Positions 29,897-39,251 of a DNA stretch of 64,000 bases are shown here, in pieces (within the stretch, counting starts at the first letter, position 1; each line of letters opens with the position of its first letter). Made by a program: the position numbers and the translations under genes. Below the pieces are notes generated by a model that was not told the origin of the DNA, ran no database searches, and saw only the letters and a program-made list of their open reading frames with translations. The DNA is from Motilimonas cestriensis (GTDB taxonomy: Bacteria > Pseudomonadota > Gammaproteobacteria > Enterobacterales > CBDFNC01): the NCBI RefSeq assembly GCF_021295315.1, contig NZ_JAIMJA010000002.1:186001-250000 (forward strand), written 5' to 3'.

Positions 29897-29920
29897 ACGC
29901 AATTAACCAGCTCCAAAATC

Positions 29921-29953
29921 GAAAAGCTAACACCATGACTGGTATTAGCTTTG
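29921..29953 (-). terminator. terminator between the MATE and flavin reductase genes
   Basis: A 12-bp stem with one mismatch on the plus strand becomes fully paired on the minus strand (one G-U) and is followed by TTTT there. It probably ends the minus-strand flavin reductase gene, and may act both ways. Confidence 0.65.
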
Positions 29954-29984
29954 AAAAATATAGCGATTTTATGAACTAATATTG

Positions 29985-30596
29985 TTAATGGGACATCGCT
30001 GCCACTTTCAGGTGCTGTGCATTATTTGGACGCATAAAGTGAGCAATAGGACTATTTCCTTTTGCTAAACAACCCATCAATTTAAAGCCATAATCGACAC
30101 GCTCCGCACTTAAGCCATCGAGATGGTAATCCTGCTGCTTACACTTAACGACCTCATCAGTGGTAGCGACTACGATGTGGTCTAACACTATGCAAAGGCG
30201 GTTAAAAACAAAATTACTTAGCCTTAGTTCTTGCGCAGAAAAAGCACCGCGACAAGTACTGGCAATCCTGACAACAACGCCCGGCAAAGTACTTAGTTCA
30301 GAGCGCTCACATAGCGCAAAAAAATTCTTTAACGTCACTTCTTCCCACTCAGGACTAACGACAACTACCGCGTCAGCTGAAGCTAAAAGCTGATGGGTAT
30401 CAAACCAATCGTCCATCCAATGATCTAACTCTTTACATAAATCTTCATCCCACAACGGGATACTCAATTTTGATAAACTCAAAACGTGACAATTAGCCAC
30501 CTCGCCAGAGAGTTCAGCCCTCGCAGCAACCGCCTTAGCGACGCCATAGGCGGATGAATTTTTACGTTGACTACCACTAATAATTACAATATTCAC
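29985..30596 (-). CDS. NADPH-dependent FMN reductase-family protein
   Basis: This 203-residue flavodoxin-fold protein has the FMN phosphate loop I-S-G-S-Q-R-K-N-S-S near its start and V-V-V-S-P-E-W in the middle (about 80-87), where the family normally has SPEYN. The Trp-Glu-Glu in place of Tyr-Asn is unusual. It may reduce FMN, quinones or azo compounds with NAD(P)H. The frame opens with GTG at 30611, but the GTG at 30596 has AAGGAG seven bases upstream and begins V-N-I-V-I-I-S-G-S, so this start is preferred. It stands alone and converges on the MATE gene. Confidence 0.85.
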   Translation of the reverse strand: MNIVIISGSQRKNSSAYGVAKAVAARAELSGEVANCHVLSLSKLSIPLWDEDLCKELDHWMDDWFDTHQLLASADAVVVVSPEWEEVTLKNFFALCERSELSTLPGVVVRIASTCRGAFSAQELRLSNFVFNRLCIVLDHIVVATTDEVVKCKQQDYHLDGLSAERVDYGFKLMGCLAKGNSPIAHFMRPNNAQHLKVAAMSH

Positions 30597-30651
30597 CGAA
30601 CACTCCTTCACTCATTGAATGTGCGGCCCGATATCTAAAAACAAAAACAAC

Positions 30652-30821
30652 ATGAACTAATTAGGATTATTATTGCGGGCTTAGCTCTGACCCTTGCCGT
30701 CATCGAGGACAACGCTACCAATTTAGTACAAGCGAAGCCTAAATGCACTCAATTAGCCGAAAATAAATCAATAAAAGATGAAATAACTAATGCAGATTTC
30801 TTATTCAAGAGGAATAGCTAA
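30652..30821 (+). pseudogene. possible decayed small secreted-protein gene
   Basis: From 30660 an open frame of 53 codons plus stop reads I-R-I-I-I-A-G-L-A-L-T-L-A-V, like a signal peptide, then a polar part ending in TAA 30819-30821. It has no ATG, GTG or TTG start in frame. An ATG at 30652 is one base out of frame. A one-base loss near 30655-30659 would explain this. It could equally be chance, or use an ATT start. No homologue is recognised. Confidence 0.25.
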
Positions 30822-30882
30822 GGTAAAAAAAATGAGCGTAGAAAATATTCGAAAAATGTCACCCAAACGATGACATTTTGAT

Positions 30883-32073
30883 TCAGACTAAATATGGCAA
30901 CTGGGATTGGATCACTCGACCTAAACGTTTAATCCCCTCTTCAATAGTGGCAGGATCCACGCTAGAGAAGTTAAGCCGTAAGGTATTGGTTGCTGTTTTA
31001 CTCACATAAAAAGGTGCACCGGGAACAAATGCCACTTTTTCTTCAATAGCAACATCAAACAAAGCTCTTGCATCCATGCCTTCTGGTAACGTTGCCCACA
31101 AAAACATGCCCCCTTCAGGCTCAGTGCATGTGACCTCTGCCGGAAAGTACTTTTTAATGGCCCGCTCCATCGCATTTTTTTGCTCACCGTATACCTTAAT
31201 AATGTTGGCGACATGAGCATCAAGATCGTTCTGTGATAAAAACTCAAACAAAACGCGCTGCGAAAAGTAGTTAGTGTGTAAATCTGAGGCTTGTTTAGCA
31301 ATCACCAGTTTTTCCATTAACGCTTTAGGTGCAACAATCCACCCTAAGCGAAATGCAGGCACCACCGTCTTAGAAAACGATCCAAGCAATACCGTTTGCT
31401 CAGGTATTAGCGCTTTAAATGAAGTGGCTTGCTTACCCGAGAAGCGCAAATCACCATAAGGGTTATCTTCAATGATCAAGGTTGCACTTTTTGCTAATGC
31501 CGCCGCAACATCATGGCGGTTTTGCTCTGGGTAAGAGACGCCTGATGGATTTTGGAAATTAGGCACCGCGTAGAAAAGCTTTGCATCCACTTTACTAAGG
31601 GTTTCTTCAAACGCTGACACATCCAACCCCTGAGAGCCCACAGGTACTGGATTAAACTTCGATTTATATACTGAAAAAGCTTGGATCGCACCAAGGTAGC
31701 CAGGCTCTTCAATGATCACGTCATCGCCCTCATTAAGCAGTGTCTTACCTAATAAATCTAACCCTTGTTGGGATCCGCTAGTGATCAAAATATCCGCAGG
31801 ATCGATGTCTAAACCTTCATGTTTTTTATAACGTGCAGCAATATATTCACGCAGCGGTAAATAGCCCTCGGTATTACTGTATTGCAGAATATCTTTACCC
31901 GCACTATCAAACACGTCATTAGTCGCTTTTTTTAACGCAGCCACCGGAAAAAGGTCGCGATTAGGCAAGCCTCCCGCAAAAGAGATAATATTAGGGTCCA
32001 CTGCCACTTTTAAAATCTCACGAATGAAGGATTGAGGAACGTCTGAGATACGGTCAGAGAAAAGCTTATTCAT
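30883..32073 (-). CDS. PLP-dependent aminotransferase (class I/II, 2-aminoadipate/LysN-like)
   Basis: This 396-residue fold-type I enzyme has I-I-S-F-A-G-G-L-P near 29-37, T-S-G-S-Q-Q-G-L-D near 98-106, V-P-N-F-Q-N-P-S-G, E-D-N-P-Y-G and the PLP lysine in L-G-S-F-S-K (about residue 236). The C-terminal R-L-N-F-S carries the carboxylate-binding Arg. It resembles LysN- and ARO8-like aminotransferases, which act on 2-aminoadipate, branched-chain and aromatic amino acids. The substrate cannot be chosen from sequence. There is no MocR-type DNA-binding domain. It is a single gene on the minus strand. Confidence 0.92.
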   Translation of the reverse strand: MNKLFSDRISDVPQSFIREILKVAVDPNIISFAGGLPNRDLFPVAALKKATNDVFDSAGKDILQYSNTEGYLPLREYIAARYKKHEGLDIDPADILITSGSQQGLDLLGKTLLNEGDDVIIEEPGYLGAIQAFSVYKSKFNPVPVGSQGLDVSAFEETLSKVDAKLFYAVPNFQNPSGVSYPEQNRHDVAAALAKSATLIIEDNPYGDLRFSGKQATSFKALIPEQTVLLGSFSKTVVPAFRLGWIVAPKALMEKLVIAKQASDLHTNYFSQRVLFEFLSQNDLDAHVANIIKVYGEQKNAMERAIKKYFPAEVTCTEPEGGMFLWATLPEGMDARALFDVAIEEKVAFVPGAPFYVSKTATNTLRLNFSSVDPATIEEGIKRLGRVIQSQLPYLV

Positions 32074-32249
32074 AATACATAAATCCAGATTACTACTTTA
32101 AACCACCACTGAAGCAATATAGGCTAGTTATTTATTCTAACAAAATACCAAAATTAGTCTGTGGCAATACAATTATTCTTATTTAGTAACTTGTTTTTAT
32201 GCTATTTGCTAATAAATAACAAGGGATTTTTTGGCTGTAAAACGTTGCT

Positions 32250-32687
32250 CTAACTCCAGATTTTTCGCTCAGAAATAAAGTAATAACGAATATTAGTAAA
32301 GAACACACAGCAGATAATAAAGCCGCCAGTAATAGAGCTAAGGTGGGTATACATATTCGCAAGGTAACTAACAATTAAAGGCTCTTTGGTTAGCCAGTTA
32401 GCTAAGATCAATACACCATAGCCAATCAGAAATAACCAGCGTGCCCCCCCCCAAAAAAGCAATAGACCAATAATCGCAAACGCCACCAGTGCAAAGCTTA
32501 AAGTCAGTAAGCCATACAGCACCAAAGCACTCAATTCAGAAGAGAGTGGCAAGTATGTTGAGATAAGATTTTGACTGATCAACTCTAGCTTTTGCCAAGG
32601 CAACATATTCTCGGTGACAAAAGTCATGGTGACAAAAAAGACAAAAAACAATACCAATAAGCGAAAAATACTGCGAGAAATCATCAT
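32250..32687 (-). CDS. unknown membrane protein with a G9 tract
   Basis: This 145-residue protein is not recognised. It has four predicted membrane segments (about 8-26, 52-78, 81-98 and 118-133) with short polar links. The codons for W-G-G-A around residues 78-82 are written with a run of nine G, preceded by six T (plus-strand C9 at 32444-32452). In the present count the frame is open; in the alternative frame that leads to the stop at 32183, an earlier TAA near 32375 would end it. The ribosome site is poor. No related gene is adjacent. Confidence 0.6.
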   Translation of the reverse strand: MMISRSIFRLLVLFFVFFVTMTFVTENMLPWQKLELISQNLISTYLPLSSELSALVLYGLLTLSFALVAFAIIGLLLFWGGARWLFLIGYGVLILANWLTKEPLIVSYLANMYTHLSSITGGFIICCVFFTNIRYYFISERKIWS

Positions 32688-32755
32688 CTATCACCACTGC
32701 TTCACATAGTGCCAGACTACGATCTTCGCCACTGGAATACCAACCTAAAACGTTA

Positions 32756-32786
32756 AACTGTGTATTAGGGCAAATAACACACAGTT
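32756..32786 (-). terminator. hairpin after ubiT
   Basis: A 12-bp stem with one G-U or mismatch pair (AACTGTGTATTA with TAACACACAGTT) lies about 45 bases beyond the ubiT stop on the minus strand. The following T run is broken (TTTAACGTTTT), so termination is likely but not strong. Confidence 0.45.
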
Positions 32787-32829
32787 AGTGATAATTTAAG
32801 GGAACTTTCTCAAATATAGTGTTCTTATA

Positions 32830-33336
32830 TCAGGGACTAACAGTAAACCTAGTAGCAGAGCCTTGCGCTATAAATTCAGCTAACTTAGCAATGCCATGTA
32901 AGGCCGGTTTAGGCAATAGTGCCATATCAAAGCCATCCAATAAGTTCTTAACTTCAAGACCTAATTCAGTGTCACCTTCAATTTGTAGACGGCGTTGAAA
33001 AAACAACGTATCAGCATCTTCTTTACGTCCAGCAATTAGAATAAGGTCGTTCAGCGCGCCCATAAAACTGACATCCGCAGCTTGCTGTGGCGCAGCAACC
33101 AGAATTTTTTGCCCCTTTAACGTCATACACCAACTCACGTCTAAATCGGTGACCGTTACTTTTAGCCATTTATCAGCCAAAAACGCGAGCTCTTCGTCCT
33201 CTATACTCGTCGCTAACGCTCGATTAAGGGCATTTTCCAAACACACTCGCTGTAACGGAAAAGGCATGGCTTGCGCCGGCACACGCAGTAACTGCGGCCC
33301 AAGTTTAATAAGCTGTTGTTGCAGTTGATCGAACAT
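32830..33336 (-). CDS. ubiT: UbiT, SCP2-domain accessory factor of anaerobic ubiquinone synthesis
   Basis: UbiT (formerly YhbT) binds ubiquinone precursors through a sterol-carrier-like SCP2 domain and is needed for oxygen-independent ubiquinone synthesis with UbiU and UbiV. The 168-residue sequence shows an SCP2 beta sheet (about 45-110) with W-C-M-T-L-K-G and ADVSFMGALNDLILIAGRKEDADTLFF, followed by Q-I-E-G-D-T-E-L-G-L-E-V-K-N. The frame extends to a GTG at 33348, but ATG 33336 has GGGGAG four bases upstream and is preferred. It is divergent from ubiU, which strongly supports the name. Confidence 0.93.
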   Translation of the reverse strand: MFDQLQQQLIKLGPQLLRVPAQAMPFPLQRVCLENALNRALATSIEDEELAFLADKWLKVTVTDLDVSWCMTLKGQKILVAAPQQAADVSFMGALNDLILIAGRKEDADTLFFQRRLQIEGDTELGLEVKNLLDGFDMALLPKPALHGIAKLAEFIAQGSATRFTVSP

Positions 33337-33501
33337 AAAACTCCCCACTGATAAAATCCGTCATTATTGATAAGTTTTACACTCTTGATCCTGGCATAAA
33401 TCAAACAAAGGCAAAAAACATCCGCAACCCTGCCCTACATCAAAAAGCCCATACCCAGCGATACTTACAATGCGTTCATCATTACACCTTAGGCTTTAAT
33501 T

Positions 33502-34497
33502 ATGGAACTGCTTTGCCCTGCGGGAAACTTACCCGCGCTGAAAACGGCAGTCGATAACGGTGCAGACGCCGTTTACATCGGCTTTAAAGATGATACCAAT
33601 GCCCGCCATTTTGCCGGCTTAAACTTTACCGATAAAAAGCTGCAGCAAGGGGTCGACTATATCAAGGCCCATCACAAATCCCTTCATGTGGCGATTAATA
33701 CCTTTGCTCACCCAGGCCAGCAACAGCGCTGGTTTAAAGCGATAGATAAATGCGCCGAAATAGGCGCTGATGCGGTGATCGTCGCAGACATCGCGGCCCT
33801 TGAATATGCCAGTAAACGCTACCCTGAGTTAGACTTGCACCTCTCGGTACAAGCCTCCGCAACCAATGCGCCCGCGATTGCCTTCTACCAAGAAAATTTT
33901 AATGTCTCACGCGTGGTTTTACCGCGCGTATTGTCAATACACCAAGTAAAACAACTCGCTCGCGCGACCAATATTGAGCTAGAAGTCTTTGCTTTTGGTA
34001 GCTTGTGTATCATGGCTGAAGGACGTTGCTACCTATCGTCTTATGTCACTGGAGAGTCTCCCAATACCGTCGGCGCTTGTTCGCCAGCTAAGTTTGTGCG
34101 CTGGCAGCAAACGCCTTCTGGCCTCGAATCGCGCTTAAGTGATGTGTTAATCGATAAATACCAACAACACGAAAAAACCGGTTACCCCACTTTATGCAAA
34201 GGCCGATTCCATGTCGAAGATAATCTTTACCACGCCCTTGAGGAGCCCACGAGCTTAAATACGTTGTCATTATTACCCGAACTATTTAACGCCAACATCG
34301 CAGCCGTGAAGATTGAAGGCCGCCAGCGTAGCCCTGCCTACGTTGAACAAATAACACGTGTATGGCGACAAGCTATCGATCAATACCAGTTAAACCCTGC
34401 GCAGTACCAAGTTAAGCCAGCTTGGGATCAAGCCTTAGACAAAGTGTCTGAAGGCAGTACGACTACTCTCGGCGCTTACCATAAAGCTTGGCAGTAA
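33502..34497 (+). CDS. ubiU: UbiU, U32-family hydroxylation protein (anaerobic ubiquinone)
   Basis: UbiU and UbiV form a [4Fe-4S] heterodimer that hydroxylates ubiquinone intermediates without oxygen, using prephenate. The 331-residue sequence has M-E-L-L-C-P-A-G at the start, then [22 protein letters not shown] with cysteines for the cluster, and a further Cys in V-G-A-C-S-P-A-K. Its end lies 11 bases before the ubiV start, so the two are cotranscribed. Between ubiT and ubiU the sequence CTGGCATAAATCAA has one good FNR half site but a weak other half. Confidence 0.95.
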   Translation: MELLCPAGNLPALKTAVDNGADAVYIGFKDDTNARHFAGLNFTDKKLQQGVDYIKAHHKSLHVAINTFAHPGQQQRWFKAIDKCAEIGADAVIVADIAALEYASKRYPELDLHLSVQASATNAPAIAFYQENFNVSRVVLPRVLSIHQVKQLARATNIELEVFAFGSLCIMAEGRCYLSSYVTGESPNTVGACSPAKFVRWQQTPSGLESRLSDVLIDKYQQHEKTGYPTLCKGRFHVEDNLYHALEEPTSLNTLSLLPELFNANIAAVKIEGRQRSPAYVEQITRVWRQAIDQYQLNPAQYQVKPAWDQALDKVSEGSTTTLGAYHKAWQ

Positions 34498-34508
34498 GGA
34501 CAAACATC

Positions 34509-35387
34509 ATGAAAGTATCTCTCGGGCCAATATTATATTTCTGGCCAAAACAAACTGTCGCTGACTTTTATCAACAAGCACAAGATAGCGACGCCGATAT
34601 TATTTATTTAGGCGAAACGGTGTGTAGTAAGCGCCGTGAGTTAAAAAGTAAAGACTGGCTAGCGCTGGCCAAACAACTGGCAGACAACACTGATAAACAA
34701 ATTGTGCTATCGACCATGGCATTACTGGAAGCGCCATCAGAAGTGAGGGTGCTTAAAGAGCTCTGCGAAAATCAACAGTTCATGGTCGAAGCAAATGATT
34801 TAGGCGCAGTACAACTACTCTCAGAATACGCTGTGCCCTTTGTTTGTGGCCCAGCAATTAATTGCTATAACGCTAATGTTATCCAGTTTTTGCTTGGCAA
34901 AGGAATGACGCGTTGGGTGATGCCCGTAGAGCTCTCTGGTGACTGGCTACGCACTTTATTACAAGATTGCCAGCAGTTAGGCATTCGTGACCAGTTTGAA
35001 GTAGAAGTGTTTGCTTGGGGCCATATGCCATTGGCCTACTCAGCCCGCTGTTTTACTGCCCGCAGTGAAAATAAAGCCAAAGATGATTGCGAGCTATGCT
35101 GCATTAACTACCCGCAAGGGCGTACAATGCGCAGCCAAGAAAACCAAGATCTCTTTGTACTCAATGGCATTCAAACCCAGTCAGGGCTGAGATACAACCT
35201 GTTAAATGAAGTGCCGCAATTAGCCACACTAGCCGATATTGTCCGAGTCAGCCCTGAAAGTATGGCAAGTTTATCGGTACCGACTCAGTTTAAGCAACAG
35301 CTTAACGGTTACCAAGCTTATTCATTAGAAAGCAAAGAGTGTAACGGTTACTGGCACCAAATTGCCGGCTTAGCGCAGCACGTTTAG
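34509..35387 (+). CDS. ubiV: UbiV, U32-family partner of UbiU
   Basis: UbiV is the smaller partner of UbiU in oxygen-independent ubiquinone synthesis. The 292-residue sequence has [13 protein letters not shown] at the start, [17 protein letters not shown] near 170-186 and D-C-E-L-C-C, giving the cysteines expected to hold the cluster. A longer frame begins at 34488 and overlaps ubiU, but ATG 34509 has AAGGAC upstream and gives the familiar N-terminus. No plus-strand terminator with a T run was found after it. Confidence 0.94.
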   Translation: MKVSLGPILYFWPKQTVADFYQQAQDSDADIIYLGETVCSKRRELKSKDWLALAKQLADNTDKQIVLSTMALLEAPSEVRVLKELCENQQFMVEANDLGAVQLLSEYAVPFVCGPAINCYNANVIQFLLGKGMTRWVMPVELSGDWLRTLLQDCQQLGIRDQFEVEVFAWGHMPLAYSARCFTARSENKAKDDCELCCINYPQGRTMRSQENQDLFVLNGIQTQSGLRYNLLNEVPQLATLADIVRVSPESMASLSVPTQFKQQLNGYQAYSLESKECNGYWHQIAGLAQHV

Positions 35388-35403
35388 CAGTGGTACAAAC
35401 CAT

Positions 35404-35427
35404 AAAAAAGGGAGCGTTAATGCTCCC
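35404..35427 (-). terminator. nlpI terminator
   Basis: Stem GGGAGC with GCTCCC (35410-35415 and 35422-35427) followed, on the minus strand, by TTTTTT. It lies 33 bases past the nlpI stop. Confidence 0.8.
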
Positions 35428-35459
35428 TGATATTCAATATTCAATATTCAGTTTCGCTA

Positions 35460-36338
35460 TTAACGATTCGGATTATGCTTAAGCGCTAATAAATCAAGCT
35501 CTAACAGCGCATATTTATGCTCGATAAATTCATACACATTGTTAGATAACGACAGCTTGTAAAAGCTAGCCGCGAGCACATCGTTGCCTTGCGCCTGATA
35601 CCATTTACCTAAATAAAAATACGCTTCACATAAACGCTCAGCCAATGACTGATTGTTTTCTATCCCTTGAGATAAAGAGCTGATATAAGTGGCTTCGTCT
35701 ATTTTACCGGTATAAAAATCAGCAATACGCCAACCCCAGTCTGCCGTTTGATATTTAGCTTGGTTCGCCTTTAATCGCGCCATTGCAGCTTCGGGTGAAA
35801 CATGTTGCTCGGCCAGATATAGCCAAATATTACGATATGGCTCTGCTGGCTCAAACGAAACAAAGGTTTTTAAATCAGCAACCGCCAGCTCATGAGCGCC
35901 GGCATAAGAAAGTGCAATACCTCGGTTCATGTAGGCATACTGATGATCGGGTTGCAGCTCCAGCACAGAATCAAAGGCTTCAAACGATTCATCAAATTCT
36001 TGCATCTGTGTTAAATACACGCCGAGATAATTATAAGCTTCAGCAAAATCCGGCTTCACTTTTATCGCTTGGTTAAAATCAAACCGCGCCAACGACGTCA
36101 TGCCTAACTGATCATATGTTGCGCCGCGTTCATAAAACAGCACAGCTAACTTTTCTGAATCAACATCAGGCGAGTTGATCATTTGGCCAAGACGGATCAG
36201 TTTTAATTCGCTTTGATAGGTCACTTGCAGGGGAATAGCTAAAACCAGTGACTGGGAGCCTCGCTCAGATGCATTGTTATTAGCACAACCGGTTAACATC
36301 GCGCTAGCTGCTAATAGAGCCAGTAAAACTTTCTTCAT
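35460..36338 (-). CDS. nlpI: TPR lipoprotein NlpI
   Basis: NlpI is an outer-membrane lipoprotein with tetratricopeptide repeats that acts as an adaptor for murein hydrolases and the protease Prc. The signal peptide ends in the lipobox L-T-G-C (Cys18 of this start). Several TPR units follow, for example RFDFNQAIKVKPDFAEAYNY and AFDSVLELQPDHQYAYMNRG. The frame reaches back to 36401, but ATG 36338 with GGAGG six bases upstream starts the signal peptide, giving 292 residues, close to E. coli NlpI. It lies downstream of pnp, as in E. coli, with its own start and a terminator on either side. Confidence 0.95.
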   Translation of the reverse strand: MKKVLLALLAASAMLTGCANNNASERGSQSLVLAIPLQVTYQSELKLIRLGQMINSPDVDSEKLAVLFYERGATYDQLGMTSLARFDFNQAIKVKPDFAEAYNYLGVYLTQMQEFDESFEAFDSVLELQPDHQYAYMNRGIALSYAGAHELAVADLKTFVSFEPAEPYRNIWLYLAEQHVSPEAAMARLKANQAKYQTADWGWRIADFYTGKIDEATYISSLSQGIENNQSLAERLCEAYFYLGKWYQAQGNDVLAASFYKLSLSNNVYEFIEHKYALLELDLLALKHNPNR

Positions 36339-36460
36339 GAATTTCCTCCAATCGCACTTGTATCTCAATAAGTATCGCTGCGGGTTAAATGAATGATACA
36401 AGCATTTACGTATGCAGAGACTGGCTTATCCGCGGGGTAAAGTAAAGAAATTAAAGTAAA

Positions 36461-36486
36461 AAAAAGGGGGTCCGAAGACCCCCTTT
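36461..36486 (-). terminator. pnp terminator with UUCG loop
   Basis: Minus-strand stem AAAGGGGGTC-TTCG-GACCCCCTTT is closed by a stable C(UUCG)G tetraloop and followed by T8. It lies 23 bases after the pnp stop. Confidence 0.95.
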
Positions 36487-36509
36487 GGTATTCAGTTAGC
36501 GGCTGCTAA

Positions 36510-38639
36510 TTACTCAGCAGCAGGCGCTTCTGCAGCAGGAGCTGCGGGCGCTACATCTGCTTGCGCTTCTTTAATACTTAGACGTACACGGCCTTGGCGG
36601 TCTACTTCTAGTACTTTAACTTTCACTTCATCGCCTTCTTTAAGGTGGTCAGATACGTTCTGAACACGCTCTTGGCAGATTTGTGAAATGTGCACTAAGC
36701 CATCTTTACCTGGAAGGATGTTTACAAATGCACCGAAGTCAGCTAGACGCACTACTTTACCTTCGTAGATACGACCCACTTCGATTTCAGCTGTTAGGGC
36801 TTCAATACGACGAATCGCGTCTTTTGCTTGCTCACCATCAGTCGCTGCAATTTTAACGGTACCGTTATCATCAATCTCGATAGTCGTACCTGTTTCTTCA
36901 GTAAGCTGACGGATTGTTGCGCCACCTTTACCAATAACGTCACGGATTTTCTCTGGATTGATCTTGATAGTGTGGATACGCGGCGCGAATTCAGAAATTT
37001 CAGTGCGCGCACCGGAAATAGCTTGGTCCATCACTTGCAAGATATGTAGACGTGCACCGCGCGCTTGCGTTAGTGCCACTTCCATAATTTCGCGAGTGAT
37101 ACCTTCGATCTTGATATCCATTTGCAGTGCAGTAATACCTTCACTACTACCCGCTACTTTAAAGTCCATGTCACCTAAGTGATCTTCATCACCTAGAATG
37201 TCAGAAAGAACCACGAATTTATCGCCTTCTTTCACTAGACCCATCGCGATACCAGCAACAGATGCTTTAAGTGGTACACCCGCATCCATTAGCGCAAGTG
37301 AACTACCACAAACAGACGCCATTGAAGACGAACCATTTGATTCAGTAATTTCAGATACGATACGCACTGTGTATGGGAATTCAGCCAGTGTTGGCATTAC
37401 CGCTTGTACACCACGCTTAGCTAAACGGCCGTGACCAATTTCACGACGCTTAGGTGAGCCGATCATGCCTGTTTCACCTACACAGTATGGAGGGAAGTTG
37501 TAGTGCAGCATGAAGTAATCTTTCTTCTCACCCATCAGTGAGTCGATGTTTTGTGCATCGCGCTCTGTACCTAGTGTACAAACAACTAGCGCTTGTGTTT
37601 CACCACGAGTGAATAGCGAGCTACCGTGAGTACGTGGCAATACGCCTGTTTTCACGTCTAGGGCACGAACTGTATCTGGTTCACGACCATCGATACGCGG
37701 TGCACCATCAATGATACGGGTACGTACCACTGTTTTTTCAACGTCATGTACAATTTCAGCCGCTTCTTTGGCATCAACTGTTTCGTCTTCAGCAACTAGT
37801 TGTGCCACGGTATCAGCAGTGATAGCAGAAATAACGTCGTAACGTTTCGCTTTTTCACTGATTTGGTAAGCTTCGATTAGCTTAGCTTCAGCCAACGCTT
37901 TAATTTTGTCTTTTAGCGCCGTGTTTTCAACTGGTGCAACCCACTCCCATGCAGGCGTCGCAACTTCAGCAGCAAACTCATTGATGGCAGAGATTACTTT
38001 TTGTTGCTCATCGTGGCCATATACAACCGCGCCTAGCATTACGTCTTCAGGCAGAAGTTCAGCTTCAGATTCAACCATTAACACAGCGTCTTTAGTACCT
38101 GCAACTACGAGGTCTAATTGGCTCGTTTCAAGCTCAGTTTTAGTTGGGTTCAGTAAGTATTCACCGTCTTTGTAACCCACGCGCGCTACACCAATCGGGC
38201 CGCCAAATGGCATGCCTGAAATAGCAAGAGCTGCAGATGCACCAATCATAGCAACAAGATCAGGGTGAACTTCAGGGTTAACAGAAACCACTGTACATAC
38301 GATTTGTACTTCGTTTTTGAAACCTTCAGGGAACAATGGACGGATTGGACGATCGATTAAACGTGCCGTTAGAGTTTCGCCTTCACTTGGACGGCCTTCA
38401 CGTTTGAAGAAACCACCAGGGATTTTACCCGCTGCGTACGTTTTTTCTTGGTAGTTTACTGTTAGAGGGAAGAAGTCACGGCTTGGATCAGCCGTTTTTT
38501 TGCCAACAACAGATACAAAAACAGCAGTATCGTCCATGCTAACCATTACGGCAGCAGTAGCTTGACGAGCGATAGCGCCCGTTTCAAGAGTGACAGTATG
38601 TTCGCCATACTGGAAGGTTTTAACAATCGGATTCAGCAT
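36510..38639 (-). CDS. pnp: polyribonucleotide nucleotidyltransferase (PNPase)
   Basis: PNPase degrades RNA 3' to 5' by phosphorolysis and is a core part of the degradosome. Two RNase PH domains are present: N-terminal from about 10 to 145, and C-terminal from about 310 to 545 with R-I-D-G-R-x-x-D-T-V-R and [16 protein letters not shown] domain with the V-I-G-K-G-G-A-T-I loop (about 560-570) and an S1 domain (about 620-690) follow. The tail is Ala/Pro/Glu rich. The 709-residue length is standard. AAAGGATG precedes the ATG. It follows rpsO, with a terminator-like hairpin between, as in E. coli. Confidence 0.98.
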   Translation of the reverse strand: MLNPIVKTFQYGEHTVTLETGAIARQATAAVMVSMDDTAVFVSVVGKKTADPSRDFFPLTVNYQEKTYAAGKIPGGFFKREGRPSEGETLTARLIDRPIRPLFPEGFKNEVQIVCTVVSVNPEVHPDLVAMIGASAALAISGMPFGGPIGVARVGYKDGEYLLNPTKTELETSQLDLVVAGTKDAVLMVESEAELLPEDVMLGAVVYGHDEQQKVISAINEFAAEVATPAWEWVAPVENTALKDKIKALAEAKLIEAYQISEKAKRYDVISAITADTVAQLVAEDETVDAKEAAEIVHDVEKTVVRTRIIDGAPRIDGREPDTVRALDVKTGVLPRTHGSSLFTRGETQALVVCTLGTERDAQNIDSLMGEKKDYFMLHYNFPPYCVGETGMIGSPKRREIGHGRLAKRGVQAVMPTLAEFPYTVRIVSEITESNGSSSMASVCGSSLALMDAGVPLKASVAGIAMGLVKEGDKFVVLSDILGDEDHLGDMDFKVAGSSEGITALQMDIKIEGITREIMEVALTQARGARLHILQVMDQAISGARTEISEFAPRIHTIKINPEKIRDVIGKGGATIRQLTEETGTTIEIDDNGTVKIAATDGEQAKDAIRRIEALTAEIEVGRIYEGKVVRLADFGAFVNILPGKDGLVHISQICQERVQNVSDHLKEGDEVKVKVLEVDRQGRVRLSIKEAQADVAPAAPAAEAPAAE

Positions 38640-38796
38640 GAATCATCCTTTAATTTGGGGTCGTTAATTTCGCGACTAAGTATACTGTATAAGTTTTTGA
38701 AATCATATTATTCAAAGTAGGCTTACGACAATTGCAACGCTTTTTTTTGTTGCAGAGCAAAAAACGCGAAATTCGGGGAGAGATAACATAGATAAG

Positions 38797-38828
38797 ATCA
38801 AAAAAAGGAGCCATGTGGCTCCTTTTTC
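38797..38828 (-). terminator. rpsO terminator
   Basis: A 12-bp perfect inverted repeat (AAAAAGGAGCCA with TGGCTCCTTTTT) followed by T on the minus strand lies 17 bases after the rpsO stop. It probably lets part of transcription pass into pnp, as known for E. coli. Confidence 0.9.
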
Positions 38829-38844
38829 CAGATATGAGTCGAAA

Positions 38845-39114
38845 TTAACGACGCAGACCTAATTTAGCGATAAGTGCAGTGTAACGCTCTGCATTTTTAC
38901 GCTTTAGGTAATCTAGAAGCTTACGACGTTGGCTAACCATACGTAGTAGACCACGACGGCTGTGGTGATCGTGGATATGCGTTTTGAAGTGACCTTGTAA
39001 GTGGTTGATCTGTGTGGTTAACAGTGCAACTTGTACTTCTGGTGAACCAGTGTCGCCTTCTTTAGTCGCGTATTCTGCAACGATTGTTGCTTTAGCTTCT
39101 GCACTTAGTGACAT
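38845..39114 (-). CDS. rpsO: 30S ribosomal protein S15
   Basis: S15 binds 16S rRNA early in small-subunit assembly. The 89-residue protein has [12 protein letters not shown] and H[24 protein letters not shown], both invariant. It sits between truB and pnp, the standard order. In E. coli S15 represses its own translation through a leader fold; no such fold was worked out here. Confidence 0.98.
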   Translation of the reverse strand: MSLSAEAKATIVAEYATKEGDTGSPEVQVALLTTQINHLQGHFKTHIHDHHSRRGLLRMVSQRRKLLDYLKRKNAERYTALIAKLGLRR

Positions 39115-39251
39115 AACTACTCCAATAATATTGAGATTTAAAATTAATTGCAGCCAATCACTAATTCAGCTGCAAAATGAGTCGCGGATTTTACCTGCCA
39201 CCCTCGCTAAACACAAGGATAAAGACAAAATAAATCCACAGTGGTTAACCC

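Noticed and set aside
32183-32374. 63-aa hydrophobic frame overlapping the G9 membrane-protein gene
   Set aside because: It is in another frame with a TTG start directly after a TAA, so it cannot be reached by slippage at the G9 tract.
35429-35455. Triple AATATTC-type micro-repeat after ubiV
   Set aside because: Simple AT-rich repeat of three units in a short gap, with no sign of function.
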